Source: Arthrinium phaeospermum
Taxonomy: Eukaryota > Ascomycota > Sordariomycetes > Amphisphaeriales > Apiosporaceae
Length of the DNA stretch: 64,000 nucleotides
Direction: 5' to 3'
Assembly (NCBI GenBank): GCA_006503535.1
Contig: QYRS01000009.1
Coordinates: 1,612,001-1,676,000, forward strand
Shown here: positions 10,361-20,955 of the stretch, piece by piece
How the letters are laid out: each line of letters starts with the position of its first letter
Position numbering within the stretch: position 1 is the stretch's first letter
Position numbers and translations under genes: made by a program
The notes under the pieces: generated by a model
Database searches by the model: none
Told to the model about the DNA's origin: nothing
The model's input: only the letters and a program-made list of their open reading frames with translations

Positions 10361-11923
10361 ATGAACGGCCACGGTGCAACGACTAACAACATGGCCTCCG
10401 GCACGAGCCGAGCCGCCCACCTGGCGAGCGTTGTCGGCGAAAGCACCGCCAAAATCGAGGCCTATCGTCAGGAACAGGGACTCCCGCCCCTCAGCCTGGG
10501 CCCCGACGCCCCGCTCGACGTCAAGTACCCTCCCCACATCGAGCAGTGCCGCCGGTCCCTCATCGACGCCAGCCTGGAACTGGGCGACCTGGCGACGGGC
10601 CCCGTCGAGCTGCGCCTCGTGCCCGGCTGGGCCGTCATGACCATGTTCGCCGTCACCCAGTTCATTTTCGACTTCGACATCCCCCGCCACGTGCCCCTGA
10701 CGGGCGACGCGGACGCGGACGTCTCCTACGAGTCCCTCTCCGCGGCCGTCGGCGTCGGCCCCGCCGTCCTGCGCCAGATCCTGCGCGCGGGCATGCCCTA
10801 CCACATGTTCCACGAGCCGCGCCCCGGCCACGTCGCCCACACGGCCACGACCAAGGTCATGGCGCGGCAGCCCTTGATCAAGGACTGGACGGGCCTCTCC
10901 AACGACGTCTTGCTGCCCGGGGCGGCGGGCCTGACCGAGGCGCTGCGCAAGGCGCCCGCGGCCGACGATCCGGGCAAGACGGGCTTCATGTTCGCCAAGG
11001 GCGACGGGGAGCCGGGCATGTACATGTACCTCGAGAAGCACCCGGAGCAGGCGCGGCGGTTCGCGGGCGTCATGGGGGCGTTCCAGCAGGACGAGGCGTA
11101 TGCGCCACGGCATCTTATCGACACCTGGCCGGCAGACGCGCAGGGCGCCAAGGTGGTAGACCTGGGCGGGTCCACGGGTACCGTGGCCTTTGCGCTGGCT
11201 GATGCGTTCCCGGGGCTGGAGATCGTGGTTCAGGACCTGCCCGGCGCCCTGAAGGCGGCCCCGGCCCGCGAGGGCAAGGACGTGTCGTTTATGCCGCACG
11301 ACTTTTTTGAGGAGCAGCCCGTCAGGGGCGCTGATGTGTACGTAAAGAAGGGGTCAAATTCGTTGATGTCCCAAACCCCTCCCTCTCTAATTTTCTCCCT
11401 TCCCTGTCTCTCTCGACCAATTGGATGTATGCTGATTTTTGACCTTCGTTGATAACAGGTATTTGTTTCGCTGGGTCTTGCACAACTGGCCTGATGTTCA
11501 TGTGCAGCGCATCCTGCGAGCCTTGGTTCCTTCCCTGAAACCCGGCGCCAAGGTCATCATCTTTGACGAGATCATGCCCCCTGCTGGCTCGATGAGTTTG
11601 AGCGTCGAGCGGAACCAACGGTAAGCTACTCGACTTAGCGTCCACATCCTTCTTCTTCGCCTTTGTTTTGCCATGCTGATCCAGGGCTCCAGAAACATCG
11701 ATTTCGGCATGTTGATACTCTTCAACTCCAAGGTACGCATCAACCCCTCCTTCCGTTTCCCCGGAACATTTTTTATTCTGATCGGTATACACAACCCCAG
11801 GTTCGTGATGTCGAGGAATGGGAACAAGTCATCAGCCAAGCAGACCAGCGTTTCAAGGTTGTGGATGTTAGATACCCTGAGGATTCCCGACTTTCTTTGT
11901 TGGAGATCGTGTGGCAACCGTAA
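10361..11923 (+). CDS. SAM-dependent O-methyltransferase (plant-type OMT2 family), cluster OMT 3
   Basis: Four exons give 433 aa: 10361-11337, 11459-11620, 11693-11732 and 11801-11923. All donors are GTACGT, GTAAGC or GTACGC, and all acceptors are CAG. Seen: an N-terminal dimerisation/winged-helix region, the SAM motif VVDLGGSTGT (Asp about 267), VVQDLP, then across the first splice YLFRWVLHNWPD with catalytic His (about 334) and the usual Trp. The third exon, only 40 nt, encodes the IDFGMLILFN helix. The C-terminus is VRDVEEWEQVISQADQRFKV and then VRYPEDSRLSLLEIVW. All residues of an active phenolic OMT are present. An in-frame Met at 10391 is an alternative start. It converges on the PKS gene, whose 3' end is about 470 bp away. 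Confidence 0.88.
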
Positions 11924-12395
11924 AAAAGAAAAGTTACCACACCGAGTTTGATCAGAACTAGATAGCGTGATTTAATGAATACGAACTGTTACAATCGCAT
12001 GCTGTCCACTATTAGTTACAGAGAAGAGTTCCCCGGAGCGAACATCAAGCTCATCAGTGGCCATGTCAACGCCAAGGGCAACATCACCGGAAGGAATGGC
12101 GGGCATCGTGCGTGACAGGTCCAGCATGGTAACAAAAATATCTTTCATAACCCCAATTCCCATCTAAAATGAAGGTCCAACTATGTACGTACCTTTGCAG
12201 GCGTAGACATGATATCGTACATAGACTCCCATACCTCTACAATCGCCATCATCGTAGCGATTACATTCTTGTCCCGTTCCAAATAAAGTCTATATCCCAT
12301 AGTACCCACACAACACAGGAAAAGAAAAGCCCAAACACAAAACTCCGGCAGTCTGCCCATATGTAATAACCTCCCACGCTGTTGTCGTTCGTAAT
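11924..12395. other. convergent 3' region of OMT 3 and PKS
   Basis: No gene is recognised. The stretch would contain the 3' UTRs of the two convergent cluster genes. Confidence 0.5.
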
Positions 12396-15300
12396 CTACG
12401 AAACCAGCTTCTTCAGATCCCCAATCGTCGCCACCTCGAGGTAAAACGCATCCCGAATCTCGATCCCCAAATCCTCGCGGAACTTCTGCGAGATGACGAG
12501 CGACATGAGCGAGTCGAGCCCGATGTCGCCGATCTCGCACTCGTCCGTCAGCAGGCCCATGTCGATGGCCAGCTCCTCGGCCAGGATCTCGATGGCGCGC
12601 GACGCAGCCCCGCTGTCGCCCACCACGTCCCCCACGGCGTCTTCGTCGTCGCTGTCGGTGGCGGGGGTCTTGACCCCGGCGCCGCCCGAGTGGCCGTGCA
12701 GGGGCGTCGTGTCGCCGGGTGTGAGCAGGTTGTAGTCCAGTTGGGGCACGGCTTTGGGACTGCCGGTCTTGCTCATTGCGCCGGAGCGGGGTGGGGTCAT
12801 GGCGGAGGTAGGGGCAGAGCGTCCTGAAGTGGTGGTCTTGGCCGCCAATGCTGCGGCCATGGCCTTTTCCTGCAAAGAGCTTGCAGGCGGGAGTGGGCTC
12901 GGCGCCAGCGCCGCCTTCTTTGCTTTCTTGGAAGGAGCGGCGGCGGCGGCAGGAGTAGGAGCAGGCGCCGCGCCCAGCGGACGGAAGAAGCGGTTCAGCA
13001 TGACGCGGGGCCACTGCCGGAACAGGATGGCCTCGACCACGCCGACGATCTCGCCGTCCTGCAGGATATAGACGTCGCCGACGTACGAGGTCAGGTTGTT
13101 ATTACCGTACGCCTCGCTGTCGGACGCGGCCTCGGGCACCATGCGCACGTAGGCGAGGTAGCGCCCGCCCGGCGTCAGGGGCTTGGCGAAGCGCATCGAC
13201 TTCCACGAGGGCGTGATGAAGAAGTTGTTGGTGTTGTCGAAGTGCGTGCCGCCGTTCAGGATGAATCCCGATAACGAGACGCAGCCATCAATAAAATGCG
13301 GCGGCACCGTCCACTCGCCCTGCGCATCGGCCGGGAACACCACCTCCGCAAAGGCCTCGTCCTCGTGCAGCACCACCGACTGCATCGTGCGGTACATGCC
13401 GCCGTAGTCGACCAGCTTGCCGAACAGCGTGTAGGCCAGCTCCGTCGTCAGCTTGTTGGCGACGCCGCGGGCCGCCATGGCCTCGAGGGCGTCGATGCGG
13501 CTCGTCACCAGGCGCGTCGTGCGGGCCCAGTCGGCCAGCCAGGCGGAGGGGTCCTCGTAGTGCGCCGTGGCGTGGCAGTACCACTTCTCGTTGGCCGGGT
13601 TGAACCACTTGACGTGCACCGCGCGCTGCGCCAGGTCGGCCTCGGCGTTGACGAGGATGGGGTGCGGGGCGATGGGCTCGGCGTGCTTGACGACCGGGTC
13701 GTGGTACTCGAAGTTGGCTACGTTGATGCCCATGCCGCCGAGCTCGGCCGAGAAGGCCTTGTCTTGGATCCGCTTGGCCATCGTGAAGGCCATGTCGGCG
13801 TGAAGGAACTATCGGAGGTCAGATGGATGTCAAACAAGGGGGGAAATTGATTAGCTAGCAACTCACCGAAGAAGCGACGCCATATCCGTTCATGGCATGA
13901 CCTTCAATCACGTCCTTGAGCACAGGGGCGGCATGTCAGACTCGCCCAAGACCTGCGCCGCCGCGTCGTCGTAGTTTTCCGAGTAAAGTCGATGAACACT
14001 CGAGGTGTGGAACCCGCTAACAGTAGGCAGCGCCGGCTCGGGCAGGACCTGGCCCTTGGTCAGGTTCCAGTCGCCGCGGTACTGGATCCAGTAGTTCTTG
14101 TTGTTCCAGGCGTAGTTGGGCACGCGGGCGAGCCGGAGCGCCCCCTCGAAGGGGCGGTGGTACTCGTTCCAGTCGATCTGGAGCCCGCCTTGCTCCCAGA
14201 GGCTGCTCAGCGTCTTGGCCAGCGAGGTCCAGTTGTCCGTGTCGCGGTGCAGGCTGGAGCAGGCGAGGCGGGTCTCGGACAGCGTGCGGCTGACGAAGCC
14301 GGCGCAGACGGGGTGGTGGCCCATCTCGAGCCAGACGGTGGCCTTGGAGACCACGCCGGCCTCCCACGCCACGCGCAGCGCCCCCGCGAAGTCGACCGTC
14401 TTGCGCAGCGAGACGGGCAGGTACGACGAGTCGATGTCGGCGCCGGCCTCGAGGACGGCCGAGTCGCGCGGCGAGATGATGGGGATGCGGGGCTTGTTGT
14501 AGACGACCCCCTGCGTCTGCTGGATCAGGTCGTCGACGACGAGGTCCATCTGCGCCGTGTGGTACGCGTGCGGCACGTCGAGGCGCGTCGCCCGGTACCC
14601 GGCCTTGGTCAGGCGCGCCGAGAGCGGCTCGAGCTGCGAGACGGGCCCGCCGATGACGGTCTCCTTGGGGCTGTTGATGCAGGCCACCTCGAAGGGGGCG
14701 CCGTCGGCCTCGCGCGTGATGTCGGCCACGGACCCGCGCACCGCTACCATGCAGTTGGTGTGCGACTCGCAGTTGGCGTCCAGGATGGCGGCACGCGTGC
14801 CGACGAGGAAGACGGTGTCGCTGTCGGACAGCACACCCGCGACGGCCAGGGCGGCGTACTCGCCTAGGCTGTGGCCGATGACGGCAGTGGGCTTGAGGCC
14901 GAAGGTCATGTACATGCGGGCCAGGGCGATCTCGACGCAGACGATGGCCAGGTGGATGGAGGAGGCGGGTACATCCTCTCGGGCACAGGACTTGTTGATG
15001 GCAGGAAGGAAGGAGGGGAAGCCCTGGCGACGGGCCAGACTGTCGAACTGGTCGAGCTGCGAGCGGAAGGCGGGCGCGTCGCGGTAGAGCGATGATCCGA
15101 TTCCCAAGTAGAAGGTGCCCTGGCCGGCAAAAGCGAAGGCGACCGGGGGCCGCTTCACCGAGCACGGGGTCTGGGAAATGGCCGTCTCGATGTGCGGTCG
15201 GAGCTGCTTGATGGCGTCGGCCACGGATCCGACGGCGACGGACTTCCGGTATTCGAAGTGGCGTCTTCTGGCTGAGAGCGTGTAGGCCACATCGGCAAGG

Positions 15301-18183
15301 GATACATCTGGAGTGCTTTCCATAAACTCGACAAGGTTCCTGATGTTCCAGCTGAGAGACTGGGCCGTCTTGGCTGAGACCGTAAGGACATGAGTCTCTC
15401 GGGTGTCCTCGCCCACCCGTGGCTTGGGACTGTACTCTTCGATGATCATGGCCGTGTTGCCTCCGGCGGCACCGAAGTTGTTGATCATGGCCAGTCTCTT
15501 CTGTGTGCTGTTCGGGCCCCAAGTAGCACCCTCATGCGGAATCACAACTCCCATCTTGCTCAGATCGGGCAGTGCCGGGTTTAGGCCCGTCTTCACGCCA
15601 ATATGAGGCGGGATCTTGCCGTGCTGGAAGACCAGCATTGTCTTGACGAAAGCCATAATACCAGCCGCTGCTTCTCCGTGGCCCATGTTGGACTTGACTG
15701 TGCCCACGTGCAGAGGAATCGGTCGGTGGCCGTGGTTGCGGGCAGGGGCGAACACACTGGTCACAGATCTCATCTCGGTGGGGTCACCGGCCTGCGTTCC
15801 GGTGCCGTGCATCTCCACGTAGCCGACCGACAGGGGATCGATCCCAGCGCGTCGGACAATCTGGTCATACAATAAAGATTGGGCCGCATCATGGGGGTGG
15901 GTGATCGAGACCGCTTCGGCCGAGTGAGAAGTGCCAGCTGACAAGATTACCGCAAGGATGTTGTCGTTGTCGGCTTCGGCATCCTCGAGCCTCTTCAGGA
16001 CCACGCTTCCCACTCCATCTATTCGGCAATCGTATGTTAGTTGCACGTCCTGAAGTACTACTAAGGTCGGAAAGGTGAGGACATACCTGATCTGCAGTAT
16101 CCGTCGGCTCCCTCATCCCATGTCTTACAGTTTCCCGTGGGGGAGAGGAAGTGGCCCTGACTGAGCCCAGCAAACACATCCGAGTTTGTGAGGATGTTCA
16201 TCCCTCCCTAAAGGTGAGAGACACGATTTTATTAGCGCACCACTCACAAGGTCACTAACCGTTAGCAGTCTGGGTTGGCAAGACCTACAGTAATGACCAT
16301 ATCTGAATCGCCACTCCACAGCGACGAGCAAGCCGCCTGAATCGCCGCCAGACTCGAAGAGCACGCCGTGTCCACACTGAAGCTAGGCCCCCAGAAGTTG
16401 AAGAAGTAGTTAATGCGCCCGGGCCCGAACGCCCGACACCCGCCGGGGATGAAGTAGGTGCCGACCTCCTGCCCCGTGTTGACCTCGCGGTAGTCGTCGC
16501 TAGCCTGGCCGTAATAAGTACCGACGCGCTGGCGGTGGACGACGCCGCGCCCGTCGACGAACCCGGCGCTCTCGAGGGCCTCCCAGGCCGTCACCAGGGC
16601 CAGCCGCTGCATCGGGTCCGTCTGCTCGGCCTCGCGCGGCGACATGCCGAAGAACATGGCGTCGAACAGGCCCGGCTGCTCGACGAAGCAGCCGAAGGGC
16701 GTCCTGGACGTGTTCTGCTTCTTGCCCGTGGGATCCACGTGCGTCGCCACGTCGAACCGGTCCGGCGGCACCGGGCGGTGCATGTCGTCGCCGCGCATCA
16801 GCCGCTCCCAGAACTCGTCCGGGCTGTCGGCGCCCGGGAACCGGCACGCCATGCCGACGACCGCCAGCTTGGACGAGCGCGTGTCCTTGGGCGGGCTGGT
16901 CCCGAGGGGGAGGTCCAGCGCGGCGGGCATCAGGGCGAGGTCCGAGACCGCCGCGTGGGGCAGCTCGGCCCGCCAGCGCTCTACGAGGTTGTGGTTGTAG
17001 TGCGACGGCTGTATGCTGACCAGTTGCGCAGACTCGGGCATCATGTGCTTCAGCTGCCGCGACACGGTGTCGATGATCAGGTCCCACCGCACCCGCTCCG
17101 TCAGGATCTCCTGCATGATTTGCTCGAGCAGGGGCCCCGCCTGGGTCTCCCGGAACGGCTCACCGCTGACGGGCGATATCAGCGGCATGTGGAGCGCCCG
17201 CTTGGAGTCGAACTCGGGGATGACGGGCCCGACGTGCTCCGTGCCGTACACCCGGTCGGTGTGCCACATGCCCTGGATCTTCTTCATCGCCACGTTCTTG
17301 GTCTTCTTGAAGCCGTCCGATTCGGAAAACAGCGCCTTTAGCGTCTTGGGCGGTCCGCCTATGCTGACCGAGCCCCCGGCGTTGTCGACGTTGAAGACCG
17401 TCGCGCCACTGGTTGGAGGATATCCCTGTTCCAACCGTTAGTGGCTGATAATAAATATTGGTTGTCAGCTTCCAGACTATATGCACTCACCTTCTCTTCG
17501 TTGAATTGTTGAACGTATTCGCGCGCGTCGTCCTCGTCAACCCCGTGTACGCAGTATACCCAGGCGCCGTCGGCGTTGATCTCTTCCTTGGAGACCTCGA
17601 GCGATCGACAGACTTGATCGACCACCAGGCCGAACCGGAACGAAACCCGGGCGATGTCTTGGGCAATGCTGGGTATCATCGAAATGCTCGGGGATAGGCC
17701 GACGGCCGCTGCCGAGAGAAGGCCGGAGCCCCGGCCGATGAGGGAGGTGTTGGCCCCTGTGAAATTGTACTCTAACGGATGAGCCTCATGGTAGCTTTGG
17801 CGGGATATTGGTCAGCTTTCTCTAGTATTCCCATTAGATGTCTCGGGGGATTTTTTGACTCACGCAATGAAGCTTCCCAACTGGAAGACAAGAACCAATA
17901 CCCGCTCGATGGCTCCCCCGAGTGACGTCTTTCGTAGCTGAACGACATGGTCTGTCAAGTCGAGCACGCTCTCGAAAGGGGGGATCAGTTCCCGTTGTGG
18001 ACGGCTCAGGCGGCTACACTCGTCCTTGACTGCCAGTGTCACCGAGTGCAGAAACGACGCCAGAACCACATTGTCGCGCTCCTTGCTGAGCAGGTGCAGC
18101 TTCCGGAACAGGACCCGCTGGTCGCCCTCGGGGTCGCCCTGGGGGATTTCCCCCGAGAAATACAAGACTTTGGCTGAAACCAT
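12396..18183 (-). CDS. non-reducing polyketide synthase SAT-KS-MAT-PT-ACP without thioesterase (GsfA-type), one apparent -1 frameshift
   Basis: Six exons: 18183-17864, 17794-17491, 17425-16289, 16207-16087, 16018-13867 and 13808-12396. With one missing base restored they give about 1815 aa. Domains: SAT (about 1-370), with His in [11 protein letters not shown] but GRGSG where GxCxG is usual; KS (about 393-815), with Cys563 in [17 protein letters not shown] and [14 protein letters not shown], with Ser about 1011 in GHSLGEY; PT, with His in IEGHAMNG and Asp in [11 protein letters not shown]; a Ser/Ala/Pro-rich linker; and one ACP with GLDSL (Ser about 1778). The protein ends right after the ACP, so there is no TE, Claisen or reductase domain. 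The frame breaks at 13925-13934, between ESDM and [10 protein letters not shown], just before the PT catalytic His. TE-less synthases of this length make emodin-type or griseofulvin-type products. No discrete metallo-beta-lactamase thioesterase is present here, which favours the griseofulvin (benzophenone) type. Confidence 0.9.
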
Positions 18184-20955
18184 CTTGGCAACAAATGCTT
18201 GGTCGGTCTTCTGCTTTGTTGAAATGCTTATTGAAAAGCTTACTGATTACACACTGCACGATTCGACCAGGCCTTCTCGATCCAGGGCTACAGACACTTA
18301 CAAGGCTGCCCCTATTTAAAAGGCCGTCCTGGCTTGATATACGCGGTTGGTGCATATTCATCTAGCCGGTATCTCCCACGTCAGCGTAAGACATTACCGC
18401 GCCCTCCGGGCGGCTTACCCTCTGCTTACACCCACCCCCATCTGCAGGGTGACCAGCCCGCCGCGCGCCTGTCAGAACCAAAGGACCATACCCAAACGAG
18501 GCTCCAGGGGACCCAACGGCAGGGGTTCTTATCGCGATTGTGAACTCAGGGCCCGTCTTTTCCCAACTTTAATTCGATGTCAGTTCAGCCCCAGCCGACA
18601 ACGCCCAGAAGACTCACCAACCGCGCAGGGGGAGTTCCCGAACTCAGGGCCCGTCTATTTCGGGTCTTTGCAGCGACGGTAGGCTCCCCTTGTTTTTCAT
18701 TTTTCCCGCCGGAGCAGGTCTTCGCGATCTCACCGTACGAGGACGGGGATTCTGCTAGTTCCGAGGGCCACGACTTCATGCAATTTGCTCATATAAGCAC
18801 AAGAGAAAAAAGTTTTTTTCTTTCATGTGAAGCTCTCTCACGATCCGTTTCATCACAGATGCTCGCGGTCCCTATATCGTCATTTTTGGCGATCAGTAGG
18901 CCCGAGGAGAAACCGACTTAACCCGACTCGACCGGCTATCGCTTCCGAGACCCAGGCACGGCGACCTATCAGCAGCACGCTAATATGACGAGGCGAGGCG
19001 AGATCGGACGCGGATAGGTAGGTCATCGCAAAGTACGACAATTGCGATAAGATAAAGGACTGGTAACACAGATAGCCCTTGGCCAGCGTCAGACTGTATC
19101 CCTCCGGACCAATCCCCCATAATCCCGTTGGAAAAGAACGTACGCCATCCAGCCAGCCACCGGGGTCGATCCTGGGCCCAGAACCCATGTCCCGACCTTA
19201 TTGATCCCTCCCCCTGGTAACCTGATAGCATATACTGTGATCCGTGCGCCGACAAAGACGCCGCCTACGCTGCACTACACCGCCCATGCCGGTACTGCCT
19301 ACGCCTCCCAACGCCAGCTGAAGCCTGCAGGCGCACGAGGTAATAAGCATAAAGTCGTAAAGGGAGCCAATTGGCGACGCTGTCATCCGGCAGCCGTCAG
19401 CAGCAATCGTTCGACCAGGGCCGGTGGCGTTGGGTTGTGTCGTAGTCTCTCTTCCCATTAGTAATACGGAAATCTCTTATACCCCGTGTGCCGACGACCA
19501 GGCAGCCTACCAGCCCCTATGATTTGTCAACATAGTCTTTCCTGGTAGGTAGGTGCGCTGCATCGTCAGAATGATAGGCCCATTTAAAAGGACCGCGGCA
19601 CAACAACAGGCTGGGCTTAGCGGTGGTCAGATACGACGTTCCCTCCTACTGTGAAAGAGGTGAGTGATGCGGACGCGTTATCTCAGCTTAGTTGGAGCCA
19701 AGGCAGCGTAGGAGGAACATCGTGCCGATCGAGGCTTTTTTGAGTCCTGACTCATACCCGTTTCACTTGCGTTGGCTGTACATCGTGTCGTAATTGGCTT
19801 CCCTGAACCGATAGCCTTGGATGGAATGTTCCATACTAGGGACCCGATTCGCGCAAAGGAGGTAGTGGTGTAGGACTTTGCATGTTGGGACGCCCTTCGT
19901 TGACGCCAGCCCCTTATCAACCAACAACCTCTTCACCGTCAGCGTCCTAATCTCGACAAGCCGGCGACGCGGTAAGAATGCGAAATCGTATGTTTTGTCA
20001 CGTTTGTTCGCAAGCTTAGTCGACCGCAGCTCGGAGACCATGTCGGCGCCCGCTCGTTTTCCGAGATTGGAGTTCTGTGAGCCTTTCTGGGTTTCCAAAA
20101 GTCCCCCCTAGTTTTATCTTTGCATATTCACATGGAGGATGGGACTCAGGAGACAGTTCCTAGAACTCGCACGCATCGATATGGTTCTCGCGGTCTTCCT
20201 TTGGATGATCTGGTCATTCGTCAATACAACACCAAGTGCAACAAGAGTAGGCACCGGCGCCTACCGCTTTCGCTGCTTCTACAATACATTCACACTTGCT
20301 TGCCCTTATTCTACTCAACTCTGGGCGAGGGGGTCAAGCTACCCCATCCAACCTTCGGTACCAAACCAGTCCTCAAGTGCTAGGAGCCCCAGTCCAACCT
20401 GTATGTATCGAACCCGTCTCGTCAACAATGTAAAACATGTCTTCAAAGTTGGGTGAAGCCACATGTCACACAAAAGCCCGAATTCATGTGCCAATTAATA
20501 ACAGACCCTCGGTATTCTCCTTATCACATGGCCAGAACGGCACCGAAATGTTGATAGCAGCTGACGATGAGATAGTTCTCCTAGACATTGTTTCAACGGG
20601 CTCATATTACTCGTGTACAGAATAGCAAGTCCACCAGGCCCGCCACCGAAGCACCGGGGCGCCTACGCCTTCAATACACGGAATTTCCTATATTGACCAC
20701 ATATTAGACACAAGCGCAACCAGTTAGCAAAATATCACCCGGTGATAGCGGCAAATAGTTTGGCTGTCACAATGTTGACTTTAGACGAGTTAACCTGGCA
20801 TGGGTCTGTTCCATGACCTTCTACATGCGTCCTGATCTACAGGGACTGTAAGACAAATAAAAGTAACCTGAAGGTAATATATTATCTGCATTAACCGACC
20901 GACAACCAGCCAGCACCTGCCACACCAACCCCACAAAAAAAACTTCCTCTTCTTC
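18184..20955. other. long intergenic region upstream of the PKS
   Basis: About 2.8 kb with no convincing gene on either strand. A TATA-like element on the minus strand (about 18311-18322) lies roughly 130 bp upstream of the PKS start and probably marks its promoter. Small open frames at 19201-19461, 19678-20111 and 20120-20456 lack motifs and codon bias. It may mark the edge of the gene cluster. Confidence 0.5.
18542..18656. repeat. 17-bp direct repeat upstream of the PKS
   Basis: The string gaactcagggcccgtct occurs at 18542-18558 and again at 18640-18656, 98 bp apart. The core GGGCCC is palindromic. It sits about 360-470 bp upstream of the PKS start and could be a regulator site or a local duplication. 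Confidence 0.6.

Noticed and set aside
13890..13962. 38-nt intron as an explanation of the PKS frame break
   Set aside because: Its GT and AG ends fit the frame, but 38 nt is below normal fungal intron size and it would delete the conserved ESD segment before the PT domain.
18930..20460. several open frames of 80-110 aa upstream of the PKS
   Set aside because: None has a recognisable domain, consistent codon bias or plausible splicing partners.
744..20955. flavin-dependent halogenase or discrete metallo-beta-lactamase thioesterase in the cluster
   Set aside because: I looked for GxGxxG plus WxWxIP and for HxHxDH motifs in the open frames and found none in the cluster interval.
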